This document shows, piece by piece, positions 11,092 through 23,800 of a stretch of 64,000 bases of DNA (within the stretch, counting starts at the first letter, position 1; each line of letters begins with the position of its first letter). The notes beneath the pieces were generated by a model, which made no database searches, was not told the origin of the DNA, and was given only the letters and a program-made list of their open reading frames with translations. The DNA lies in NCBI GenBank assembly GCA_021613375.1, contig CM038720.1:40732449-40796448 (forward strand). Reading direction: 5' to 3'. The DNA comes from Megaleporinus macrocephalus. Lineage: Eukaryota; Chordata; Actinopteri; Characiformes; Anostomidae. A program made the translations under genes and the position numbers.

Positions 11092-13225
11092 ACCTGGATT
11101 AATCTAGACCCTCTGTTAAATACACCTGGACTAATCTAGATCCTCTGTTAAATACACCTGGACTAATCTAGACCCTCTGTTTAATATACCTCAACTAATC
11201 TAGACCCTCTGTTAAATACACCTGGACTAATCTAGATCCTCTGTTAAATACACCTGGACTAATCTAGATCCTCTGTTAAATACACCTGGACTAATCTAGA
11301 CCCTCTGTTAAATATACCTCAACTAATCTAGACCCTCTGTTTAATATACCTGGACTAATCTAGAATCTCTGTTAAATATACCTGGACTAATATAGACCCT
11401 CTGTTAAATACACCTGAACTAATCTAGACCCTCTGTTTAATACACCTGGACTAATCTAGACCCTCTGTTAAATACACCTGGACTAATCTAGACCCTCTGT
11501 AAAATATACCTCAACTAATCTAGACCTTCTGTTAAATATACCTGGACTAATCTAGACCCTCTGTTTAATACACCTGGACTAATCTAGACCCTCTGTTAAA
11601 TACACCTGGACTAATCTAGACCCTCTGTAAAATATACCTCAACTAATCTAGACCTTCTGTTAAATATACCTGGACTAATCTAGACCCTCTGTTTAATACA
11701 CCTGGACTAATCTAGACCCTCTGTTAAATACACCTGAACTAATATAGACACTCTGTTAAACACACCTAGACTAATCTAGACCCTCTGTTAAATACACCTG
11801 GACTAATCTAGATGCTCTGTTAAATACACCTGGACTAATCTAGACCCTCTGTTAAATATACCTGGACTAATATAGACCCTCTGTTAAATACACCTGGACT
11901 AATCTAGACCCTCTGTTAAATACACCTGGACTAATCTAGACCATCTGTTAAATACACCTGGACTAATCTAGACCTTCTGTTAAATACACCTGGACAAATC
12001 TAGATCATCTGTTAAATACACCTGGACTAATCTAGACCCTCTGTTAAATACAACAGGACTAATCTAGACCCTCTGTTAAATACAACAGAACTAATCTAGA
12101 CCCTCTGTTAAATACACCTGGACTAATCTAGACCCTCTGTTAAATACACCTGGACTAATCTAGACCCTCTGTTTAATACACCTGGACTAATCTAGACCCT
12201 CTGTTAAATACACCTGGACTAATCTAGACCTTCTGTTTAATATACCTCAACTAATATAGACCCTCTGTTAAATACACATGGACTAATTTAGACCCTCTGT
12301 TAAATACACCTGGACTAATCTAGATCCTCTGTTAAATACACCTGGACTAATCTAGACCTTCTGTTAAATATACCTCAACTAATCTAGACCCTCTGTTAAA
12401 TATACCTCAACTAATCTAGACCCTCTGTTAAATATACCTGGACTAATATAGACCCTCTGTTAAATATACCTGGACTAATATAGACCCTCTGTTAAATACA
12501 CCTGAACTAATCTAGACCCTCGGTTTAATACACCTGGACTAATCTAGACCCTCTGTTAAATACACCTGGACTAATGTAGACCCTCTGTTAAATACACCTG
12601 GACTAATCTAGACCCTCTGTTAAATATACCTCAACTAATCTAGACCCTCTGTTAAATACAACAGGACTAATCTAGACCCTCTGTTAAATACACCTGGACT
12701 AATCTAGACCTTCTGTTAAATACACCTGGACTAATCTAGATCCTCTGTTAAATACACCTGAACTAATCTAGACCCTCTGTTAAATACACCTGGACTAATC
12801 TAGACCCTCTGTTAAATACACCTGGACTAATCTAGACCCTCTATTAAATACACCTGGACTAATCTAGATCCTCTGTTAAATACACCTGGACTAATCTAGA
12901 CCCTCTTTTAAATACACCTGGACTAATCTAGACCCTCTGTTAAATACACCTGGACTAATCTAGATCCTCTGTTTAATACACCTGGACTAATCTAGACCCT
13001 CTGTTAAATACACCTGGACTAATCTAGACCTTCTGTTAAATACACCTGGACTAATCTAGACCCTCTGTTAAATACACATGGACTAATCTAGACCCTCTGT
13101 TAAATACACCTGGACTAATCTAGACCCTCTGTTAAATACACCTGGACTTATCTAGACCCTCTGTTAAATACACCTGGACTAATCTAGACCCTCTGTTAAA
13201 TACACCTGGACTCTAGAATCTAGAC
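11092..13225. repeat. 32-bp minisatellite, about 66 units
   Basis: The unit is ctctgttaaatacacctgg followed by actaatctagacc. Most units contain the palindrome tctaga. Variant words (ttaata for taaata, cctcaacta for cctggacta, acaacagg) recur in blocks, which shows multi-unit duplication. Length variation is low, so the 32-bp register is kept throughout. A diverged single unit lies outside the array at 16003-16044. Confidence 0.95.
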
Positions 13226-13805
13226 TAATGAAACACCTACATACACACACACACACACACACTAGTAGGGTAGTGAAACTCGCACATACACACATACTAA
13301 TGGACACACACACTGGGGGCAGTAAAACACCCACATATACACACACTAGTGAACATACACACACATAAGGGGGCAGTGAAACACCCACATACACACAAAC
13401 ACACACACACTAGGGGGCAGTGAAACACCCACATACACACAAACACACACACACACTAGGGGACAGTGAAACACTATAGTAAACACACACAGTAGGGGGC
13501 AGGGAAACACCCACATAAACACACACACTAGTGAACACACACAGTAGGGGGCAGGGAAACACCTACATACACACACACGCTAGTAAATATAAATTCTAGG
13601 GGGCAGTGAAACACCCACATACACGCACACACTGGTGGACACACACACTAGTGGGCATTGAGCACACTTGCTCAGAGTGGTGTTCAGCCCTATCCACAGC
13701 ACCCAGGGAGCAGTTGAGGGTTTGGTGTCTTGCTCAAGCACACCAGTGACCTTCCAGACACAAGACTGGCTCCCGAACCTCCAGCTCACCACATTCAAGA
13801 CCTGC
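13226..13805 (-). mobile_element. tRNA-type SINE remnant with expanded tail
   Basis: Read on the minus strand, 13805-13640 resembles the widespread teleost repeat whose body runs from a tRNA-like head (ggaggttcgggagccagtct, then ggaaggtcact) to gcaagacaccaaaccctcaa and gtgctgtggatagggctg. The B-box region expected after ggaaggtc is missing. The tail (tgtgggtgtttcactgcccc plus GT run) is present in several copies. Assignment to a tRNA-derived SINE rests on remembered family structure, not a search. Confidence 0.55.
13235..13640. repeat. AC-rich tandem array from a SINE tail
   Basis: Roughly six to eight irregular units of about 45-75 bp each combine an (AC)n run, ctagggggcagtgaaac and acccacataca. 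The same words form the tail of the adjacent SINE-like body, so the array most likely arose by tail duplication. Minus-strand open frames here are artefacts of the GT run. Confidence 0.8.
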
Positions 13806-13947
13806 GCTGATCCTTTTATGGCTGATTATCTTTAATGCGACTCATTTGAGGGAGTTCTTATAGAAGCATGAACACATGTGAGAAAAGATGGAAATCATTA
13901 TTAGTTCTATCAGTTCTCCCACTCTTTCTTTCCCACTGTGCACTCTG

Positions 13948-13951
<4 letters not shown>

Positions 13952-13988
<37 letters not shown>

Positions 13989-13989
13989 A

Positions 13990-14023
<34 letters not shown>

Positions 14024-14045
14024 AGAGAGAGAGCGAGAGAGAGCA

Positions 14046-14082
<37 letters not shown>

Positions 14083-14125
14083 GAGCGAGATAGAGAGAGA
14101 GAGAGCAAGAGAGCGAGAGAGAGCA
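13952..14125. repeat. (GA)n microsatellite with gagc interruptions
   Basis: Imperfect agagag run with recurring agcgag and agcaag words. Open frames rich in Arg-Glu or Leu-Ser result from the dinucleotide repeat. Confidence 0.95.
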
Positions 14126-14641
14126 GGGAGGAGTGGATGAAAGGATGTGGGACGACCACAAGGAGGCGAAGCAGAAGATGATACGACCACTAAAATGAGA
14201 ACCACCTGCGGGTCGCCGTGGCCGCACCGCTCGCTGCACACGCAGATGCAACCTGGGACTGATTACCCACGCTCCCCTGCTCCTCTCCACACCCACTCCT
14301 TTGGGGTGATATTATTTGTGTACCCAAAATGATCTCGAAATTAAGGATTTCAACCACAGACACTTTTTAGCAGCGCCAGGAAGATTACCCCGAAACATTC
14401 TGGCAGGACGTTTTTGGCTCCGCGGCCCCCCAAACCGCCCCGCCCCCCCCTCCCCACCGAGCTCTTACGCATGAGGCCACACAACCACAACGACACGTCA
14501 CACAGAATCTGTGTTTTTCCATTTCAGGCCCTCTCACCCGTGTGCACAGTTCACATCACTTTCTAAACTCATTGCTCACGTTTAGCGTTTATTCAACTCA
14601 CTGATACCAAATCCAAGTTAACGATGCTATGCTATCTATAT
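14126..14641. other. No gene; GC-richer single-copy-looking stretch
   Basis: Includes a C-rich run (14425-14455). The stretch 14285-14400 has an evenly composed, non-repetitive look that could be conserved non-coding DNA. No domain recognised. Confidence 0.4.
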
Positions 14642-15374
14642 CAGGGGTCACTAACAGGTGGTCCGCGCTCCGGGTCCGGACCCAGACGATGTCCAATGTG
14701 GACCCAAACTGATAAACTATTAAGAACAATTTATTTATTTATTTTTCCTTAATTTTAAGCGTTAAAATGATTTTATGCGGCGGAGCTTTTCTTGTTTTTA
14801 TGGTATATGGGCTTTGCCTGCCAGTAAACTTACAGACCAATCAGATCTTTGTATCTTCGGGAGTGCGGTACAAAGCGAGAAGCAGAAGTCAGAAAGTTAA
14901 GCAGGTCAGAGGAAGAATAACATGCTCTAAAAAAGGAAAGTTGACGGAGAAACCAGACTGTTTTAACCAGAAATGGAGAGACTTAAGTTTATTCTTCCCA
15001 CAGACAGCTTCAAACCAACAGGTCAAGCTGTTTCTATAAATAAACACTTTAAGATTCTCTTTTTTTTTCAAAAGCATCCTGTTTGTTTAATGTAGTTCTT
15101 GTTTTTATTGAAGTGAGTAAAAACATTTATTATTAGTTTATAAATAATTAATTCAGTTCAGTATTTAAACAGTAAATCTACTGAAATATACTGAACGGTA
15201 TGTGTGGTGTGTTGGTGTTTCAGTAGCTGATGGTATGAGATGCTGATACTAGACTATTCAGTAAACAGGATACACCACTGAATCAGAACACACGTTAGAG
15301 AGGATGATGGTCCAGACCGGCCTGAGGAGATCTCCTCTAACTGGACCGTACTGGACTCTAATTACACACCCCTG
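14642..15374 (+). mobile_element. Internally deleted hAT-type element
   Basis: The left end caggggtcactaac and the right end, read inverted (caggggtgtgtaat), form short TIRs. The 8-bp flanks atctatat (14634-14641) and ctctataa (15375-15382) match at 6 of 8 positions, with a central TCTATA. This fits the 8-bp target duplication of hAT elements. Inside, an open segment includes KKGKLTEKPDCFNQKWRDL, which resembles the N-terminal end of hAT transposases just before the BED/zinc-finger region. The catalytic domain and dimerisation region are absent. Too short for autonomy. Confidence 0.68.
14875..15039 (+). pseudogene. hAT transposase N-terminal fragment
   Basis: About 50 codons with a basic stretch then CFNQKWRDLSLFFP, which recalls the FxxKW...FF motif near the start of fish hAT transposases. 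The frame stops at TAA near 15039 and nothing downstream resembles the RNase-H-like core. The resemblance is from memory and the fragment is short. Confidence 0.5.
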
Positions 15375-15378
15375 CTCT

Positions 15379-15396
15379 ATAATAATAATAATAATA

Positions 15397-15429
<33 letters not shown>

Positions 15430-15446
15430 GCTGTTGTTGTTGTTGT
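15379..15446. repeat. (ATT)n microsatellite with (TTG) tail
   Basis: Runs of ata/att triplets pass into ttg triplets. Confidence 0.95.
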
Positions 15447-16002
15447 TGTCATTATTAATGTTGTTGTATAAACTCAGAGAAAGCTGCTTTATAAAACCTG
15501 AAGTGTGATCCTAGACTCTGATCAACCAATCATGCTTTGATTGACAAGTGGGAGCAGTTTTCTCAGAACAACACCATTCTAGGTCATCTCGGGGTTCTAG
15601 ATATGTTGCAGACTGGTGGTAACCCGACCATAGAAAATAAATGTCTTTCTCATATGAATATGAATAACTTTAGCTCTGCACTGGCAGAATACTTTCCTAT
15701 ACTGGTACCAGCAAAAATTCTTCTTCTTCTTCTTCTTATTATTATTATTATTATTGTTGTTGTTGTTGTTGTTTAAACTCAGAGATGAATGATACTAATA
15801 TCAAACCTGAAGCATGTAACCTGAATGTGATTCTAGATTCTAGTCTTTATTGATAAAATAAAGAATACAACAATAACAATCAATAAGAATGCGATACTAT
15901 CTGTGATTAAGATATCATTGTTATTTTATACTTTTGTTCCACTGATGCATCACACTGTTCTGTGTACTGCTACATATATTATATTATATTTTATAACATC
16001 CA
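15447..16002. other. No gene; AT-rich DNA with a trinucleotide run
   Basis: Contains a compound ctt, att and gtt microsatellite at 15717-15775. Nothing else recognised. Confidence 0.5.
15717..15775. repeat. Compound trinucleotide microsatellite
   Basis: (CTT)n, (ATT)n and (GTT)n follow one another without a gap. Confidence 0.95.
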
Positions 16003-16044
16003 GCTGAACTAATCTAGACCCTCTCCAGCACACCTGGACTAATC
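16003..16044. repeat. Orphan copy of the 32-bp minisatellite unit
   Basis: The words ctgaactaatctagaccctc and cacacctggactaatc match the 11.1-13.2 kb unit, but taaata is replaced by cagca. It stands alone, about 2.8 kb from the array. Confidence 0.7.
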
Positions 16045-16064
16045 AGTGTCTACTCTACAGTTAC

Positions 16065-16067
<3 letters not shown>

Positions 16068-16130
<63 letters not shown>
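16068..16130. repeat. (CA)n(TA)n microsatellite
   Basis: About 25 CA dinucleotides then 6 TA dinucleotides, directly abutting a Tc1 TIR. Confidence 0.95.
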
Positions 16131-17252
16131 CAGGGGTTGGACAATGAAACCGAAACACCTGGTTTTAGACCACAATAATTGATTAGTATGGTGTAGAGCC
16201 TCCTTTTGTGGCCAATACAGCGTCAGTTGGTCTTGGTTTTGGGAATGACATATACAAGTCCTGCACAGGGGTCAGAGGGATTTTAATCCATTCTTCTTGC
16301 AGGACAGTGTCCAGGTCACTACGTGATGCTGGTGGAGGAAAACGTTTCCTGACTCGCTCCTCCAAAACACCCCAAAGTGGCTCAATAATATTTAGATCTG
16401 GTGACTGTGCAGGCCATGGGAGATGTTCACCTTCACTTTCATGATCATCAAACCATCTTTCTCCAGTCTTGCTGTGTGTATTGGTGCATTGTCATCCTGA
16501 TACACGGCACCGCCTTGGTCTTCCAGAATGGTTCGGTAGTCCTTGGCAGTGACGCGCCCATCTAGCACAAGTATTGGGCCAAAACCAAACCATCACTGAT
16601 CCACCACCATGCTTCACTCAGGGCATGCAACAGTCGGGGTGGTACACTTCTTTGGGGCTTCTCCACACCGTAACTCTCCCGGATGTGGGGAAAACAGTAA
16701 AGGTGGATCATCAGAGAACAGTACATGTTTCACATTGTCCACAGACCAAGATTTGTGCTCCTTGCACCATTGAAACCGACGTTTGGCATTGGCACGAGTG
16801 ACCAAAGGTTTGGCTGTAGCAGCCCAGCCGTGTATATTGACCCTGTGGAGCTCCTGACGGACAGTTCTGGTGAAACAGGAGAAGCTGAGGTGCACATTTA
16901 ACTCCACAGTTAATCCTGTTGGATGTGGTTGGTCCTTCTTGGTGGTCTGCTGACGTTACCCTGGATACCGCGACTCTTGATACATCACAAAGACTTGCTG
17001 TCTTGGTCACAGATGCGCCAGCAAGACGTGCACCAACAATTTGTCCTCTTTTGAACTCTGGTATGTCCCATAATGTTGTGTTATTGTAATATTTTGAGTA
17101 AACTGTGTCTTACCTGCTAACTGAACTTCACACTCTGCTCTTACTGGTGCAATATTCAATTAATGAAGATTGGACACCAGACTGGTCCAATTTAGCCATG
17201 AAACCTCCCACACTAACATGACAGGTGTTTCAGTTTCATTGTCCAACCCCTG
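16131..17252 (-). mobile_element. Tc1-like DNA transposon with both TIRs, in a TA repeat
   Basis: The left end caggggttggacaatgaaac and the right end gtttcattgtccaacccctg (reached after an insert of cag) are inverted repeats, and the inner part aaacacctg/caggtgttt extends them. TA-rich sequence abuts both ends, so the element landed within a TA microsatellite, as its TA target preference predicts. The length of 1.12 kb is close to full. Transposase lies on the minus strand but is broken. Confidence 0.92.
16183..17071 (-). pseudogene. Tc1-like transposase, several frameshifts
   Basis: The likely original start is ATG 17071 on the minus strand, and the natural stop is TAA at 16183-16185. In between, three frames alternate. 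One segment (about 17010-16900) reads TKTASLCDVSRVAVSRVTSA, the helix-turn-helix region. The next (about 16900-16730) reads WCKEHKSWSVDNVKHVLFSD with the first catalytic Asp. A further frame (about 16500) has QDDNAPIHTAR with the second Asp, and the C-terminus (16365-16183) has ERVRKRFPPPAS. The HGGGS motif is readable at about 16610. It is shorter than intact relatives between the first Asp and the glycine motif and cannot be functional. Confidence 0.9.
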
Positions 17253-18352
17253 TGTATATATATACACAATCAATATTCTAATCTCATAATGAATGGACCA
17301 ATAGAAATGCTCCAAAGTCCCTTGGAATAAAACCTCTTTACCTTCACCTCCCCTGAGAGCCACTCCTGTAGAGCGTCTGTTTTAGGGATACTGGTTTGTC
17401 CTGCAGTGAGACGCAGTAGAGTGAACAGGGAGTGAGTTGAATAGTGAAGCGTTTCATGATGGGATACAAAAGAAGTCTGGCGTTCATCAGTATATTTACA
17501 AACGCTGTATTTGAAAACCTGTTTGCTGCGGCTGTTTGTGTTGTGAAAACAATACGGCGTTTATGTTGAAGGTTACCTCATAGTCAGACCCTCCGCCAGC
17601 GGACCCCCCAAGACTTGCGCCACGGCCTGAACCCAACCTGCCAGCCGCATTCTCACGCCTCTGATTTACAACAGAGCAGCTGCTTCGGTTTGTGTTCCAG
17701 ATCCACTTTGGACTGAAAGGTGATTCTGACCGGCTACTAAGTCCAGGAGAGAATTCATGGCCGGGTATCAGAGTCTAATGAGTCCACTCCGGTTCTTGAC
17801 TGCGGTAGGGACACATACTGTAGCGTCCAGGGTGGTCAGTCCCACCACGGCTATGGCTTTTGCAGATTTACTGCAGAGGGCAAACGACTGAACCGGCGAC
17901 CTCCCTGAACTCCAGTTTCCAAACGAAGACACACAAACATCCCAACAAACTAAAAATCAGGACGTGATTGGGAGCTGGCTCCAGATCAGCATCTTACACC
18001 ACAGTGAGTGTGAGTGGATTAATCACTCAGGGGATGCAGGCTGTTACCACTCAGAAGGCGGGGGTCGGTGGGGGGGAGGGGTGTTATGGAGGGTGTTGAG
18101 CTGGAGATATTTTCTCCTGTGATGTTTCAAGGTTGCCAGAAAACATATAAAGATAAAATCTCTGGTTTCCTCACTTCACAGTTCAGTAAGCAGTTATTTA
18201 CAGCAGCCACAGAGCAGAAACACTTAAAGGGGAAATTCAGAATTTTCAAAACTTGTGCATCACTTAATCAGTAAGGCCGGCACATGCATGTTAGGATCCT
18301 CACTCTAAACTGCCTGTAGGTGTGAGAGTGTATATATATATACACACACACA
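17253..18352. other. No gene; single-copy-looking DNA with one dispersed-repeat fragment
   Basis: The segment 17283-17350 (atgaatggaccaatagaaat) belongs to a dispersed family also seen at 4474, 40660 and 61240. The stretch 17390-18100 is mixed and GC-richer, with a G-run at 18058-18080. No domain recognised. Confidence 0.45.
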
Positions 18353-18857
18353 CACTACTGCTCAAAAGTTTAGGATAACTTTAGAATTTCATTTCATGCA
18401 ATTCACAAACAATATTGTTCATTTCTTAATTAATGTAAGTGTATCAGATGATTTTTAAAGAATAAAAATGTTTGTATTAAAGTCTATTTTTGTATAGAGG
18501 CTTATTTTACATATAGTTCTATTATCAGTAATTCTCAGTCCTCTGTCTAAATCTCCTGGTACGACCACCAATCCAAGTTAAGGATGTTATTGGACTAATT
18601 GGTTGTTTGGACACTCTTGCTCAATTGTGATCACAGCTGAAAAACATTCTACTAATAAGTGAGTATAAAAGGGAACAACATTCTAGGTTAGTTTAGTATC
18701 TGAAGATCAGCAGTTGATGGCTTGCTGACCGACTCACAATGACCAGAAAGAAACAACTTTCTTTAGAGACCCGTCAGTCCATTGTTGTGTTAAGGAAGAA
18801 GATACTCCATTAAAACAAGAACAATTCACTGTGATCCCAAACTTTTGAGTGGTAGTG
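18353..18857 (+). mobile_element. Non-autonomous Tc1-type element, copy 1
   Basis: The left end cactactgctcaaaagttta and the right end aaacttttgagtggtagtg are inverted repeats. Near the right end an ATG at 18739 opens MTRKKQLSLETRQSIVVL, a typical Tc1 transposase N-terminus. After about 18 codons the sequence jumps to a terminal region, so the rest of the gene is deleted. A second copy with the same deletion is at 40188-40592, which indicates a deleted form that was itself mobilised or duplicated. Confidence 0.82.
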
Positions 18858-18904
18858 TATGTGTGTTTGTGTGTTTGTATATGTTAAGTCAATGGAATCA
18901 CAAT

Positions 18905-19195
18905 GCAGATATTATATCCATCTATTATCTAGTCAGGGTTACGGGAGGCTGGAGCCAATCCCAGCATCATTGGGCAAAAGCGAGGGTACACCATGGACAG
19001 GTCACCAGTACATCACATGTCCAACACCCACACTCACACCTACGGTCAGTTTAGAGTGAGGATCCTAACATGCATGTGTTTGGACTGTGGGAGGAAACCG
19101 GAGTACCAGGAGGAACCCACTCAAACACGGAGAGAACATACACACTCCACACAGAACCACCCAGACCGGGAATCCCACCCACAAAAGAACTCAAT
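18905..19195 (+). mobile_element. Dispersed teleost repeat (possible LINE/SINE 3' region)
   Basis: The words ggctggagccaatcccagca, tggacaggtcaccagtacat, gtttggactgtgggagg, aaaccggagtaccaggagga and cacggagagaacatacacac form a block that I recognise as very common in fish genomes. It encodes nothing here. Its class (3' end of a LINE, or a related SINE) is from memory and unsure. Confidence 0.6.
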
Positions 19196-19375
19196 CCTTA
19201 AAAGAGCCACCTGAACATTCTCCAGTCCAGGATTGTTTTACTCTCTGGTATGTAGGTACACGCAGCCAAGCAAGCTTTCCTATTGGTTAGGACTTTAGGA
19301 ACTGAAGAGTCACTGAAGATATATATAAATGACACACACACACACACTATATCTGTGAGCGGATACACCTCCCCA

Positions 19376-19865
19376 GCTTCTTCTCCTTATGTGTTCTATA
19401 TTAATAGTACTAATATTAGTGAATAAGTGTGAAGAGATCAGAACTATAGAATAGTCGGTATGGAATTATTCCTGGAGCAGAATTAAACATCTGGTTGGTT
19501 TAAAGAATGTTTAGAGGGTCTTTTAGAAATGAGCTCATTTGCTCTGATGCAGGTTTACATACTTTGAACATTCTGACCAGCAGCTTCATGAGGAGCCACA
19601 TGAGCTGCTTCTCTAACAGGACTGAAGAAGATAGTGTAGATGCTGAGATCTTGTTCTGATAAACAGGTTTGGTGGTTTTATAGCTCTTATAAAAATATAC
19701 ATTCTCATTTTTACATTTAAATACAGTCAAATGTTTGTTTCAGTAACAAATTTGTGTACATGGGCTCCAACTTCACTATTTACACTCGTCTCTCAACACA
19801 TTCAGATCTAAACACCTTTATAATAATAAACGTATATATTCAGTTGATTTGAACTGATATACTAA
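19376..19865 (+). repeat. Dispersed repeat family B, copy 1
   Basis: Nearly identical to 31395-31750 from atattaatagta onward (gagatcagaactatagaata, gagggtcttttagaaatgag, gtgtacatgggctccaactt). This copy carries about 120 extra bases (19629-19748) that the other lacks. No TIR or coding sequence is evident in this copy. Confidence 0.75.
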
Positions 19866-20379
19866 GTGTACTTAGTGTAAGTGTAGTGGTGATCACTGAA
19901 ATGAGTATTATAGATTTTGTACACTCACAGCTCTCCACTGCCTGTACGAGTGTATTCCACACACACCTGTAGAGCCTCAGACATCGTTTTATCCTGGTTT
20001 GAAAGTGTATATGTTTAAAGCTGTTTAGGGTATACGGGGCACTGTAAGGATAAATAACACCAAATCACTTTTACAGGTGAGGAACTACTTTACTATCACT
20101 AACGTGGCGTATTAATACACATACATGTGCAGGTGGACTGTTTGTTTCGTATAACAAATAAAATATAATCGCATCAAAGACATCAGGACGTCTGGTTCCC
20201 ATCAGCACTGCTGTAAAGAATCAGGAGGTGATTTTCTCCACTATTAACCCTTTTCACACCAAAACACTCCCAATCACTCCATTTACACCCCAGTGACTGA
20301 ATTACACACTACGCTTCACAAATCACTCCTCTCACTTTCAATTACAGGAGAAAACAGATTTACAAACAGAGCCATATAT
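19866..20379. other. No gene seen
   Basis: AT-rich mixed sequence before the CT array. No repeat or domain recognised. Confidence 0.45.
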
Positions 20380-22918
<2,539 letters not shown>

Positions 22919-22920
<2 letters not shown>

Positions 22921-23800
22921 TGTCGGCCAGGGTGTGATGGATGCCCGTCTGTGTTCGGGTTCAGAGGTTTGGCGAGTGAGTGTGGAGTGTGGAGTGAGGC
23001 TTCAGTGCCAAACCGAGGCTTATTTTCACTGTACACCCCGTTTTACCTCCAGATCTCAGTCGTTCCCGTCGCCGTCCAGCAAATTAGACATGCACACGTC
23101 TGAATGAGCTCAGCAGCTTCTCTCACACGTTCCTCTCTCACAGTCTCACTCCAACACTCGCTGTAGTCGACAGCAACGCAGTCCACGCAGTCTCGCCGTG
23201 TGATGTAGGCTCTGCGTCGCTGCAGATGTTAATGATGTCTCTTTTTTTTCTGCGTCCGGAAAACATTACAGTGGATCACGACTTGGTTCTGGAACGTCCG
23301 TATCACTGTTTACCTCCCGCTCTGTTTGAACAGCCTGCCGTCGTCCTTCGTCCAAGCCACTAATCTTCCAGTCCATGTTTATCGCCGCGGTTTTGTCCAA
23401 GTTTCAGCATCTTGTCTTTATCATCCTCCCGGACTCGCGCTTCATCTTCTACGCTCTGCGAAAGTACGACAGGCCTGAACCTGGACGACGCTTCATCATA
23501 AATAGATGAAGGTACTGAGCTGAGGTCAGGCTTTTCCTCCACAGTGTCCAGTATGAACGATTTCATGTGGAAATTATTAACAAGAACGAGAACAAGAACT
23601 TCCACAGCTGACACTTTTAGTGTTGGTCTCACTTTAGATTAAGGTTGTCTTATAGGCAACTTCACACTTCCTCAGTCTAATACTACCTGATCTGTACACC
23701 TACCTGTGTACAGGTAAACTGTAACACTGCCTTCACCTACCTGTGGACAGGTGGATGTCAGCAGCGTGCAGGTGGCAGCGTTCTAAAATGTGGAATGTTT
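22919..23800. other. No gene recognised; single-copy-looking stretch
   Basis: Evenly composed and GC-richer between two giant arrays. A 90-codon minus-strand open frame (23632-23360) has no recognisable domain. The part 23000-23560 shows no repeat match in the window and could be anonymous or regulatory DNA. Confidence 0.4.

Noticed and set aside
13640..13805. Functional tRNA gene
   Set aside because: Only a tRNA-like head of a SINE. The B-box region is missing and no cloverleaf can be drawn.
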